NCBI GenBank assembly: GCA_016779605.1
Contig: JADHNH010000001.1
Coordinates: 1 to 64,000, forward strand
Length of the DNA stretch: 64,000 nucleotides
Direction: 5' to 3'
Source: Nevskia sp.
GTDB taxonomy: Bacteria; Pseudomonadota; Gammaproteobacteria; Nevskiales; Nevskiaceae
Part shown: positions 1 to 7,434 of the stretch, piece by piece
How the letters are laid out: each line of letters begins with the position of its first letter
Numbering within the stretch: position 1 is the first letter of the stretch
Program-made: the position numbers and the translations under genes
The notes under the pieces: generated by a model
Database searches by the model: none
Told to the model about the DNA's origin: nothing
The model's input: the letters and a program-made list of their open reading frames with translations, nothing else

Positions 1-497
1 TGCACCACCTCGGTGCCGGCGATCCGGTCGTGCGGCGCGCGCCGGCGGCCGTCGAGGAAGAACAGCGCAACGCCGAGCAAGGTCAGCGCCGAGGTGGCCG
101 CCAGCAAGGCGCCGCGGTGGGGCACCGCCGCCTTGGCCGGCAGCACCGCCAGGAACCAGGGCGCGAGTGCGACCAGCCAGCTCGCCAGCATGGCGGCGTA
201 GCGCACCGCCGCCACCGGCCAGCGCAGCGGCGCGCCGTCTTCCCGCCGCAGCAGCAGGCGCCAGGCGCGCATGCCGACGGTGCGCCCGCCATGGGTCCAC
301 TGCCAGCCGAAGATCGCCAGGCCCACCAGGAACAAAAGCGCCTGCAGGAACGTTGTACTACGGGGCAGGCCGGCGAGATCGCGGATCACCACGTCGGCAA
401 ACGCCGCCACCAGCCAGGACGCCCCCAGCACCAGGGCGTCGTACAGGGCGGCGGCCAGGCGCCGCCACAGCGGCGCCGGAATCGTGACAGGGGTCAT
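1..497 (-). CDS. RDD-family membrane protein, C-terminus beyond window
   Basis: The minus-strand frame opens with ATG at 497 and stays open to base 1, giving about 165 residues. It begins MTPVTIPAPLWRRLAAALYD, the typical start of RDD proteins (the RRLAAALYD segment carries the family Arg and Asp). Hydrophobic helices follow near residues 22-38, 52-68 and 95-125. A segment GGRTVGMRAWRL after the second helix is the second family signature. The role of RDD proteins is generally unknown; some act in ion transport. It belongs to the chromosomal flank upstream of the tRNA, not to the island. The true end cannot be seen. Confidence 0.8.
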   Translation of the reverse strand, partial: MTPVTIPAPLWRRLAAALYDALVLGASWLVAAFADVVIRDLAGLPRSTTFLQALLFLVGLAIFGWQWTHGGRTVGMRAWRLLLRREDGAPLRWPVAAVRYAAMLASWLVALAPWFLAVLPAKAAVPHRGALLAATSALTLLGVALFFLDGRRRAPHDRIAGTEVV

Positions 498-650
498 GGT
501 CCGGGCGGAAGGAAATCTTTACGATGAAAAAGGTGCCAAGGCCGGGCGGGTGCCCCGCAACCGGCGAGGGTCGGAACGGCACAAACGATTTATTGTGGCC
601 GATTGCCGGCAGGAGTTGTACAACGGAGCGGCAGTGCAGGAGGCAGAGAC

Positions 651-809
651 ATGATGCGTGACGAGGGTTCGCGTTTCGAGCGCAGCGACATCTTTTTCGC
701 CGAGGACGCCGGCGGGCGCCGCGCGCTGGCGATCGGCGGGCGCTGGGCGGTCGGCGCTTTCATGCTCGGGCTGCTGATCGGCTTCCTGGGCACCCGCGGC
801 CTGTTCTGA
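651..809 (+). CDS. small single-pass membrane protein, 52 aa
   Basis: A short frame starts with two Met codons (651, 654) seven bases after a strong AGGAGG ribosome site at 638-643. The product has a charged N-terminal half (RDEGSRFERSD) and one C-terminal hydrophobic helix (about residues 32-47, AVGAFMLGLLIGFLG). No family is recognised. It sits in the chromosomal flank between the divergent RDD gene and the tRNA. The good ribosome site and the coherent charged-then-hydrophobic layout support a real gene. Confidence 0.6.
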   Translation: MMRDEGSRFERSDIFFAEDAGGRRALAIGGRWAVGAFMLGLLIGFLGTRGLF

Positions 810-908
810 TCCGCGCGGCCGGGCGCCGGTGCGGCCGGTTTTGCCCGCGGTCCGCGCGCCCGGCTTTGTGCCGCCGCGCGCGGCGGCCTATAATCCCCGC
901 CGCCGCTC

Positions 909-984
909 GCTCCTATCGTCTAGAGGCCTAGGACGGAGCCCTCTCAAGGCTTAAACCCGGGTTCGAATCCCGGTAGGAGCGCCA
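909..984 (+). tRNA. tRNA-Glu (anticodon CTC), ICE insertion site
   Basis: A complete cloverleaf can be drawn. The acceptor stem is GCTCCTA (909-915) with TAGGAGC (974-980), followed by discriminator G and an encoded CCA. The D arm contains TAGAGGCCTAGGA. The anticodon stem GAGCC/GGCTT encloses the loop CTCTCAA, so the anticodon is CTC (Glu). The T arm is CCGGG-TTCGAAT-CCCGG. The integrase gene starts 173 bases downstream in the same orientation, which is the usual arrangement for an element integrated at a tRNA 3' end, with the tRNA restored by the element's copy. Confidence 0.95.
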
Positions 985-1156
985 GTTTTACGTTCCGGAG
1001 TGTTCGCTTCGGTTCGCGGTTTCGGCGAAACCCGAGCAACTTAGCGGGTTTCGCGTCCGGAGACGTTCGACCCGGTTCGTTGACAGCCGGGGGCAAACGG
1101 GGGAAACTTTGGGGGCAAAAATCGGCTTGGTTCTTCCGGTTTTTACTTTTGCCCCC
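985..1156 (+). other. probable attL region with repeated GGGGGCAAA motifs
   Basis: Between the tRNA 3' end and the integrase start there are three copies of one motif: GGGGGCAAA at 1089-1097, GGGGGCAAAA at 1111-1120 and its exact reverse complement TTTTGCCCCC at 1147-1156. The last copy abuts the integrase ATG. Copies 2 and 3 form a perfect 10-base inverted repeat with a 26-base loop. Integrase arm-type binding sites or an int autoregulatory site are the natural explanations. The core crossover is presumably in the tRNA T arm and acceptor stem. This is inference from position and repetition. Confidence 0.5.
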
Positions 1157-2386
1157 ATGCTGACCGAGATCGAGTGCAGAAACGCAGAATGCCCCGCCGG
1201 CAAAGTGCGGCTTCGCCTGGCTGACTCGGGTGGTCTCTATCTTGAATTGACGCCGAGCCGAAAAGGCTGGTTTTGGAAGTATCGGTTCGCCGGCAAAGAG
1301 AAGCGCCTTTCTCTCGGCACGTATCCGGTCAGGAGCCTGAAGGCTGCACGCCTGGAACGCGATACCGCCCGCCATCTGCTGAGCGAGGGCACCGACCCGT
1401 TGCAGGCCCGCCAGGACGCAAAGCTTGCCAAGCGCATCCGCCTGGGCACGAGCTTCGAGGCCGTGGCTCGCGCCTGGCACACCCATTGGAAAGGATCGCG
1501 ATCTGATCGGCATGCCGACTACGTGTTGCGCCGCCTCGAAGCAGACGTGTTCCCTGACCTTGGAGCGCGCCCGGTTTCAGAGATCGGTGCGCCGCAACTA
1601 CTGGCGATGGCCAAGAAGATCGAGAGCCGCGGGGCGCTGCACCTGTCACGGCGCGTTCTCCAGACCTGTGGGCAGGTGTTCCGCTATGCCGTGGCGCACG
1701 GCATCATCGAGCGCAATCCAGTTGCGGACTTCAAACCCGGCGATGCCCTGAAGCGGCAGGAACCGGAAAACTATGCGCGCCTGGAGGCCCAGGAGGTGCC
1801 GGAGCTACTGCGCAAGATCGAAACCTACGTCGGCGCGCCGCACACGCGCCTCGCCATTAAGCTGATGGCGCTGACGTTCGTCCGGACGGGAGAACTGATC
1901 GGCGCCCGCTGGGACGAATTCGAGGCACTCGCCGGTGATGAGCCGCTGTGGCGCATCCCCAAAGAGCGGACGAAGATGAAAACGCCGCACATCGTCCCGC
2001 TCTCGCGGCAAGGCGTCGAAATCGTCGCTTGCCTGCACCAGCTACGCGACCGCAGTGAATTCGTATTTCCGAGCGAACGAGACCCCCACCGTTCGATGAG
2101 CAACAACACCATCCTGTTCGCCTTGTACCGGATGGGCTACAGGGGACGCATGACCGGGCACGGTTTCCGCGGCGTAGCCTCCACGATTTTGCACGAGCTT
2201 GGGTGGCGCCATGACGTGATCGAGATTCAGCTGGCGCACCAGGAACGCGATCATGTGAGTGCTGCCTACAATCATGCAACGTACCTCAAGGACCGGCGCA
2301 AGATGATGCAAGCTTGGGCAGACCACCTCGACGCGATAAAGGAGGAGCGAAAAGTTGTTGCGGGAAAATTTGGGCGCGCAGTTTGA
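1157..2386 (+). CDS. int: P4-type tyrosine integrase
   Basis: About 409 residues. The N-terminal DUF4102-like arm-binding domain has the family pattern GLYLELTPSRKGWFWKYRF...SLGTYP (about residues 30-75). A SAM-like core-binding domain follows, then a C-terminal catalytic domain. Catalytic residues visible are Arg in TFVRTGELIGARW, the HxxR box in TGHGFRG, His in AHQERDH and the Tyr nucleophile in SAAYNHATY. The frame is open upstream to a TTG at 1109, but the ATG at 1157 leads straight into the family N-terminus (MLTEIECRNA); no clear ribosome site precedes either. It should integrate and excise the element at tRNA-Glu. No excisionase gene is recognisable nearby. Confidence 0.93.
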   Translation: MLTEIECRNAECPAGKVRLRLADSGGLYLELTPSRKGWFWKYRFAGKEKRLSLGTYPVRSLKAARLERDTARHLLSEGTDPLQARQDAKLAKRIRLGTSFEAVARAWHTHWKGSRSDRHADYVLRRLEADVFPDLGARPVSEIGAPQLLAMAKKIESRGALHLSRRVLQTCGQVFRYAVAHGIIERNPVADFKPGDALKRQEPENYARLEAQEVPELLRKIETYVGAPHTRLAIKLMALTFVRTGELIGARWDEFEALAGDEPLWRIPKERTKMKTPHIVPLSRQGVEIVACLHQLRDRSEFVFPSERDPHRSMSNNTILFALYRMGYRGRMTGHGFRGVASTILHELGWRHDVIEIQLAHQERDHVSAAYNHATYLKDRRKMMQAWADHLDAIKEERKVVAGKFGRAV

Positions 2387-3040
2387 CGGGTACAATCCGG
2401 CGCACTCTCGAAACGGTTTGGAACGTCTGAGAGCATAAGGCTCCGCGACCTCTTGCTCCCGAATTGTGCGGGCACGGACATGCCCAAGTTGACTGAGTTG
2501 AACCTCAAAGCGCTCACGGACAGGGTTCTCCTGTCGGATTAGCTACCACCCCCTGATTGGACCACACAGTCGGCGCGGGTTCAGACGGTAAACAACACCG
2601 TCTCAACCTAAGCACGCCTCCGGCGGAGAGCGAACCGGCCTGCGGGTCGTCGCTCGGCAAGCTCCGCGCCGCGTCATCGTCCGCTCAACTCACCACCCCG
2701 GCCGCCGATCCCTGCGGCGGCCGTAGGAGTCTGCGCTTCGCGCAGCAGTTTGTTCCGTGCCCGCCAATTCTGGCGGGCTGCCCTTCGGTCCACCCGCACT
2801 CAAGCCCCGCTCGCCGCCCGCGCGTGATCGCCGCTCGTCGCTGATGCGACGAATCGGCGCGCGCGGCCGACGAGGCTAGCGCCCCTCGCGGGCGAGCTGG
2901 ACTGCGGCCGGCCCTGCGGGCTTTCGGTCGCCAATGGCTCGGTCGCGCAAACCGCGCGCGCCGCGCCATTTGGCAGGAGGTGACCCGACCGAATCCCGCT
3001 GCATCCCCGTTCCGTTCCTTATATATGGAGCAACACGCAC
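2387..3040. other. structured non-coding region between int and parB
   Basis: About 650 bases without a convincing gene. Features seen: a perfect 8-base hairpin GCCCGCCA-ATTC-TGGCGGGC at 2759-2778; a short hairpin CTGCG-CTTCG-CGCAG at 2731-2745; and many GC-rich palindromic fragments at 2700-2960. A 20-codon frame at 2480-2542 encodes MPKLTELNLKALTDRVLLSD, whose first residues resemble the start of DUF4102-type integrases, so it may be a stump of a second integrase, though it is too short to be sure. The stretch could hold the parB promoter, an iteron-free origin or a partition site; none is proven. Confidence 0.4.
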
Positions 3041-4918
3041 ATGGACATGCAAACCACAACCTCAGCCCAGGAACTGGTGCTGATCCCCCTGGCCGCTTTG
3101 CGGCCCTCCCGGCGCAACGCCCGCAAGACCGGCGGCACGCCTATCAAGCAGCTTGCCCGCAGCATCGAGCGGGTCGGCCTGCTGCAAAACCTGACCGTCA
3201 CCGCCAACGGCGGCAAGCACTACGAGGTCGAGGCCGGCAAGCGCCGGCTGGCGGCGCTGCAACTGCTGGCGAAGCGCAAGCGCCTGCCGAAGTCCTACGA
3301 AGTGCCCTGCCTGGTGGTGCCGGACGCAGCGGCGCGCACCGCCAGCCTGACCGAGAACACCCAAAGGTCGGCCATGCACCCGGCGGACGAGTTCGAGGCG
3401 TTCAAGGCCCTGGTCGAGGAAGGCAAGTCCATCGAGGACATCGCCGCCGACTTCGGCGTCACCCCGCTGACGGTGCAACGCCGGCTGCGGCTCGCCAACG
3501 TCTCGCCCCGCCTGCTGGCGGACTACCGCAAGGGTCAGGTCACCCTGGAGCAGTTGATGGCCCTGGCCGTCACCGACGACCACAAGGCCCAGGAGCAGGC
3601 GTTCTACGAGGTGCCGGAATGGCAGCGCGATCCCCGTACCCTGCGCGAGCACCTGACCAGCGAGGACGCGGACGCCGCCCGCGATCCGGTGGCCCGCTTC
3701 GTCGGCTTCGAGGCTTACGAGCAGGCCGGCGGCGGCTACCGGCGCGACCTGTTCGCCGACCAGGGCCAGGGCGTCTACCTGACCGACCGGGCCTTGCTGG
3801 ACCGGCTGGCGACGGATCGGCTCAAGGAGACTGCCGCCACGGTCGAGGCCGAGGGCTGGGCCTGGGTCGAGGTGGTGCCGCGCAGCACCCCGTCCGAGCT
3901 GTACGCCTTCCGGCGGGTGCAGCCGAAGCGGCGCAAGCCCTCGCGCCGCGAGGCCCAGGCCATCGTCAAGCTGCGCCGACGGATGCGCCTGATCGATACC
4001 ACCCCGCAGGGCGAGGATGCCGAAATCGACGAGGCCCAGGCAACCGCCTTGCAGGAGGAACGCGAGGCCATCGCGGTCAAGCTGGAAGCGGCGGAGCAGG
4101 CGCTGGCGGAGTATTCCCCAAAGGCGCGCGCCGTGGCCGGCGTCGTGGTCACGGTGGATGCCGGCGGCAACGCCGTGGTGCATCGCGGTCTGGTGCGGGA
4201 GTCCGACGCCAAGCAGGCCCAGGCCGAGGACGGCAACGCCGAGGGTGCCGATCCGGGGAAGAAGAAGCGGACGGCCACGGCCAAGAACCCCGGCGTATCC
4301 GAAAAGCTGGCGCGGCAACTCAGCGCGCACCGCACCGCCGCGATTCAGGCCGAACTGGCCCGGCAGCCCCAGGTGGCGCTGGTGGCGGTGGTGCACCGGC
4401 TGGTCTTGAAGCTGTTCTACGAGGTCCGGCACACCGACGCGCCGCTGCAACTGGACGGCACGCCGCAGACCAAGCTGGACCGCTATGCGCCCGACCTGCC
4501 CGGTTCGCCGGCTGTCGCCGCGCTGGCCGAGGTGCGGCAAGGGTGGAAGGCCCGGCTGCCGGCGGAACCGGAGGCGCTGTTCATTGCCTTGCGGGAGTTG
4601 TCGCAGGATGACCTGCTGTCGCTGCTAGCGGTCTGTGCCGCCGGGTGCGTCGATGCAGTCAGCCCGCGCGAGGCGGATGGCCGAGCCGGCGAGCTTTCGG
4701 CGGCGCTCGGTCTGGACATGGCGCAGTGGTGGACGCCGACGGCGGCGGGCTACTTCGCCCAGGTGTCGAAGGCGCGGATTTTCGAGGCGATCAAGAGCTT
4801 CGCGCCGGAGTACGTGAAGCAGCTTGAACTGGCGAAGAAACCGGAGCTTGCGGCCAGGGCCGAGGAACTGGCGGCGGGCAAGGGATGGCTGCCGGAAATG
4901 CTGCGGCGAACAGCCTAA
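3041..4918 (+). CDS. parB: ParB/RepB/Spo0J-family nuclease-like partition protein
   Basis: 625 residues. The N-terminal ParB domain is clear: PLAALRPSRRNARKTGG (about 16-32), the nucleotide/active box EAGKRRLAALQLL (about 66-78) and the TENTQR segment (about 105-110). A helix-turn-helix follows (SIEDIAADFGVTPLTVQRRL, about 128-147) with SPRLLADYR behind it. The C-terminal 350 residues are a long Ala/Glu/Arg-rich region with coiled-coil potential, ending at WLPEMLRRTA. Such large ParB-like proteins are standard on plasmids and ICEs, where they aid maintenance or copy control. No parA is adjacent. An intrinsic terminator follows immediately. Confidence 0.88.
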   Translation: MDMQTTTSAQELVLIPLAALRPSRRNARKTGGTPIKQLARSIERVGLLQNLTVTANGGKHYEVEAGKRRLAALQLLAKRKRLPKSYEVPCLVVPDAAARTASLTENTQRSAMHPADEFEAFKALVEEGKSIEDIAADFGVTPLTVQRRLRLANVSPRLLADYRKGQVTLEQLMALAVTDDHKAQEQAFYEVPEWQRDPRTLREHLTSEDADAARDPVARFVGFEAYEQAGGGYRRDLFADQGQGVYLTDRALLDRLATDRLKETAATVEAEGWAWVEVVPRSTPSELYAFRRVQPKRRKPSRREAQAIVKLRRRMRLIDTTPQGEDAEIDEAQATALQEEREAIAVKLEAAEQALAEYSPKARAVAGVVVTVDAGGNAVVHRGLVRESDAKQAQAEDGNAEGADPGKKKRTATAKNPGVSEKLARQLSAHRTAAIQAELARQPQVALVAVVHRLVLKLFYEVRHTDAPLQLDGTPQTKLDRYAPDLPGSPAVAALAEVRQGWKARLPAEPEALFIALRELSQDDLLSLLAVCAAGCVDAVSPREADGRAGELSAALGLDMAQWWTPTAAGYFAQVSKARIFEAIKSFAPEYVKQLELAKKPELAARAEELAAGKGWLPEMLRRTA

Positions 4919-4935
4919 CAAGATGCTGGTACTTC

Positions 4936-4964
4936 CCCCGGCTCAAAGGCCGGGGCTTTTTTTT
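4936..4964 (+). terminator. intrinsic terminator after parB
   Basis: The stem CCCCGGC (4936-4942) pairs with GCCGGGG (4949-4955) across a six-base loop and is followed by CTTTTTTTT. It begins 18 bases after the parB stop and separates the ICE maintenance gene from the copper cargo. Confidence 0.9.
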
Positions 4965-5033
4965 GGAGGCGCGATCTCGCGGCGCACATGAACCCCAGTT
5001 GCACTCACGCGGTTGCCGGACCAAACTTGCCTT

Positions 5034-5435
5034 GTGAAAAAGCTGCGCGCCATCGTCGTTCTTCTGTTCAGCATCTCGCTGCCGTATTCCGCCACGGCAA
5101 CCATGCTGCATGACTTGCGTTGCCATCACGATGGCCTCGGCGCGTTACTGGAAGGCGCGGCGAACGGACATCAGCATGATCACTTGGCGATGCACGAACA
5201 TGCGGCGGCCCAACACGCAGGTAGTCACCAGGGCTGCGACTGCATCGTGAAGTGTCAGTGCCAGCACAATTGCGCGGGTGGCGGCTGCGGCGCTGCGTTG
5301 GCCCTAACTCCGTGGGGCGTCGATGTTTCTTCGGGGGGCGGGTTCTCAATCGGTTCCTACGACGGCCTCATGGCCGATCCCCAAAGTAGTTCCCCGTTTC
5401 GACCTCCGATCGCGGCGCCGCCCGGCGCCGCCTGA
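5034..5435 (+). CDS. copL: CopL-like His/Cys-rich copper-responsive periplasmic protein
   Basis: About 133 residues from GTG at 5034 (VKKLRAIVVLLFS). The N-terminus is a signal peptide ending near PYSATA. The mature part is rich in His (NGHQHDHLAMHEHAAAQHAG) and Cys (CDCIVKCQCQHNC), then a Gly-rich linker, and ends with FRPPIAA, a tail typical of CopL proteins. In Xanthomonas, copL lies directly upstream of copAB and is needed for copper-induced expression. Here it opens the cargo but is followed by a TolC-like gene rather than copA, which lies 16 kb away. CopL identity rests on composition, size and tail. Confidence 0.65.
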   Translation: MKKLRAIVVLLFSISLPYSATATMLHDLRCHHDGLGALLEGAANGHQHDHLAMHEHAAAQHAGSHQGCDCIVKCQCQHNCAGGGCGAALALTPWGVDVSSGGGFSIGSYDGLMADPQSSSPFRPPIAAPPGAA

Positions 5436-5554
5436 TCGTTTCCGGCCGCAGTCGCGGCTGAAGACTCCTCCGGTGTGAATCTGTCCCCGCCCTGGCGGGC
5501 GGCGGCGCTTGGCTTCGTCGCGGACAGCTGTACTGCTTCCGACGGAGGTTCACC

Positions 5555-7183
5555 GTGTTTCTCCTCTTCAAGCGAGGGCTCGTCGCCGTGGCGGCTGCGT
5601 CCCTGGCGGCCTGCGCCAGCATCCCGCAGGACCGCGGCTACGGCGATGTGCGAAATTTGGCCGCAGAGCGGGGCCAGACGCTGCCCGACGACGTCGCCGC
5701 CGATCGCTCGGCGCTGTTGACCGAGATCCTGGCCAAGCCGCTGACCGCCCCGGACGCGGTCCGCGTGGCCTTCATCAACAACCCACGCACCCGCGGCGAA
5801 TACGCCCGTCTCGGCCTGAGCGGCGCCGAGGTCATCCAGGCCGGGCGGCTCAGCAATCCGACGTTCTCCGCCGGCTGGCAGAGTTCCACTCTTGCCGTAG
5901 ACGTCAGCCGCTACGACTTCGGCATGAGCCAGAACTTCGCCGAGCTGCTGCTGCTGCCGGCGCGTCTGCGCTTCAGCAAAGGCGAGTTCGAGCGCGCCAA
6001 GCTCGACACCATCCAGGCCCTGATGGATTTGGCCGCCCAAGTGCAGTCGGCGTACTTTGCGGCCGCCGGCGCCAAGCAGGTAGCGGCGATGCGCAGCACC
6101 ATCGCCACCGCGGCCGGCGCGGCAGCGGAGCTGTCCTCGCGCTTCAAGGCGGCAGGGAATTTCACTGCCCTGGAGTTGGCCATCGACCAGGCGGGAGCGA
6201 GCCAGGCCAGGCTCGACCAGGAGCAGGCCGAAGCCGAGGCGACCCGCGCCGAGAACGTGCTCAATGAGCTGATGGGCCTGGCACCGGATGCGCAATGGGA
6301 AGTCGCGGCCGCCCTGCCCAAGCCGCTGGACCAGGAAGACGACCTCGATGCGCTGCAGAAACTCGCCGCGCTCAGGCGCGCAGACCTCGAATCCGACCGC
6401 CGCGCCGTGGCCCTGCTGGAAGACAGCCTTGGCGTGGCGCGCAGCTACCGCCTGCTCGGCAGTGTCGATGTCGGCGTGCATTACGAGCGCGACACCGACC
6501 GCAACCGGCTGCTGGGGCCCTCGCTGTCGTTGCAGCTGCCGATCTTCAACCAGGGCCAGGCGCCGATGCTGCGCGCCAACGCTCTGCTAGAAGCGGCCCA
6601 TGCCGACCTGCGCGCCAAGGAGCTGGAGGTTTCCAACGGCGTCCAGGCGGCGTATGACCGGCTCACTGCCACGCGCAAGCGCCTGGACCGGCTGGCCACC
6701 GAGACCATTCCGCTGCGCGAAGCCATCGTCGCCCGCACCCAGGAGCGGGTGAACTACATGCTGGTCGGCGTCTTCGACCTGCTGCGGGCGCGGCAGGACG
6801 AATACAGCGCCTACCAGCAATACCTCGAAACGGTGCGCGACTACTGGCAATTCCGGGTTGACCTCCCCCACGCGGTCGGCAGCAACCTGCCGAGCGACCG
6901 CCTGGTCGGCGAGCCGGTGGTTGCGCCCGAGTTCCCGATCGAGCCGAAGGACGACGGCATGGGTCACATGCACCACGGCGGCGGCATGTCGATGCCGGGC
7001 ATGGACATGGGCGGAACGGACCAAGCCCCGCCTCCGGCCGCACCGCATGCTCCCAAGCCGATGCCGTCCTTGCCGGCGCCCAAGCCCCACCACCACGAGC
7101 CGTCCGGGGCTGTTTCTCCGGATGCGCCATCGGCCGGCGCGCCGGGTTCCCCCAATCCGCCGGAACACCACCACGGAGATTGA
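5555..7183 (+). CDS. TolC/OEP-family outer-membrane lipoprotein with Met/His-rich tail
   Basis: 542 residues from GTG at 5555, with ribosome site GGAGG seven bases before. Signal peptide with lipobox LAACAS (Cys about 21). Two outer-membrane-factor repeats can be followed: an early LTAPDAVRVAFINNPR and a late GPSLSLQLPIFNQGQ, the latter being the standard OEP signature, then the long helical RLDRLATETIPLREAIV. The last 80 residues are a Pro/His/Met tail (GHMHHGGGMSMPGMDMGG). Normal OEPs pair with an RND or ABC pump and a membrane-fusion protein; none is nearby, so it may work with host pumps or as a copper-cell-envelope protein in the block. It is two bases upstream of the next gene. Confidence 0.85.
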   Translation: MFLLFKRGLVAVAAASLAACASIPQDRGYGDVRNLAAERGQTLPDDVAADRSALLTEILAKPLTAPDAVRVAFINNPRTRGEYARLGLSGAEVIQAGRLSNPTFSAGWQSSTLAVDVSRYDFGMSQNFAELLLLPARLRFSKGEFERAKLDTIQALMDLAAQVQSAYFAAAGAKQVAAMRSTIATAAGAAAELSSRFKAAGNFTALELAIDQAGASQARLDQEQAEAEATRAENVLNELMGLAPDAQWEVAAALPKPLDQEDDLDALQKLAALRRADLESDRRAVALLEDSLGVARSYRLLGSVDVGVHYERDTDRNRLLGPSLSLQLPIFNQGQAPMLRANALLEAAHADLRAKELEVSNGVQAAYDRLTATRKRLDRLATETIPLREAIVARTQERVNYMLVGVFDLLRARQDEYSAYQQYLETVRDYWQFRVDLPHAVGSNLPSDRLVGEPVVAPEFPIEPKDDGMGHMHHGGGMSMPGMDMGGTDQAPPPAAPHAPKPMPSLPAPKPHHHEPSGAVSPDAPSAGAPGSPNPPEHHHGD

Positions 7184-7185
7184 CC

Positions 7186-7434
7186 ATGAAGCTCATCACC
7201 AAGCTTGCCCTGTACCTCACCCTCACGCTGCCGCTGGCGGCGCAGGCCCACGGCAAAAAGGAACACGCGCCGGACGCCTGCGCGGCGCAGCAAAAGCAGC
7301 AGGAGCAGCAGGAGCAGCAGGACAAGAACTGCGACAAAAGCGGCATGGACATGTCGAAGATGTTGCCCGAAGACCACCAGAAGATGATGCAGCAGTGCCA
7401 GCACGGCTCCGCCCAGCCCAAGGGAGGCTCGTGA
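7186..7434 (+). CDS. small periplasmic Gln/Met-rich protein
   Basis: 82 residues from the ATG at 7186, two bases after the TolC stop. Signal peptide KLITKLALYLTLTLPLAAQA; the mature part starts HGKKEHAPDAC, continues with a Gln/Glu tract (KQQEQQEQQDKN) and ends with MDMSKMLPEDHQKMMQQCQHG. Three Cys, several His and Met suggest copper binding. The stop overlaps the start of the next gene (ATGA), so it is translationally coupled to the multicopper oxidase. No named family is recognised; it may be a metallochaperone for that oxidase (inference from coupling). Confidence 0.7.
   Translation: MKLITKLALYLTLTLPLAAQAHGKKEHAPDACAAQQKQQEQQEQQDKNCDKSGMDMSKMLPEDHQKMMQQCQHGSAQPKGGS

Noticed and set aside
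2480-2542. Remnant of a second integrase (20 codons)
   Set aside because: Only about ten residues resemble DUF4102 starts; too short to call a pseudogene.
3062-4540. Long open frame on the minus strand opposite parB (about 490 codons)
   Set aside because: High GC gives long antisense frames; the plus strand has all ParB motifs and the terminator.
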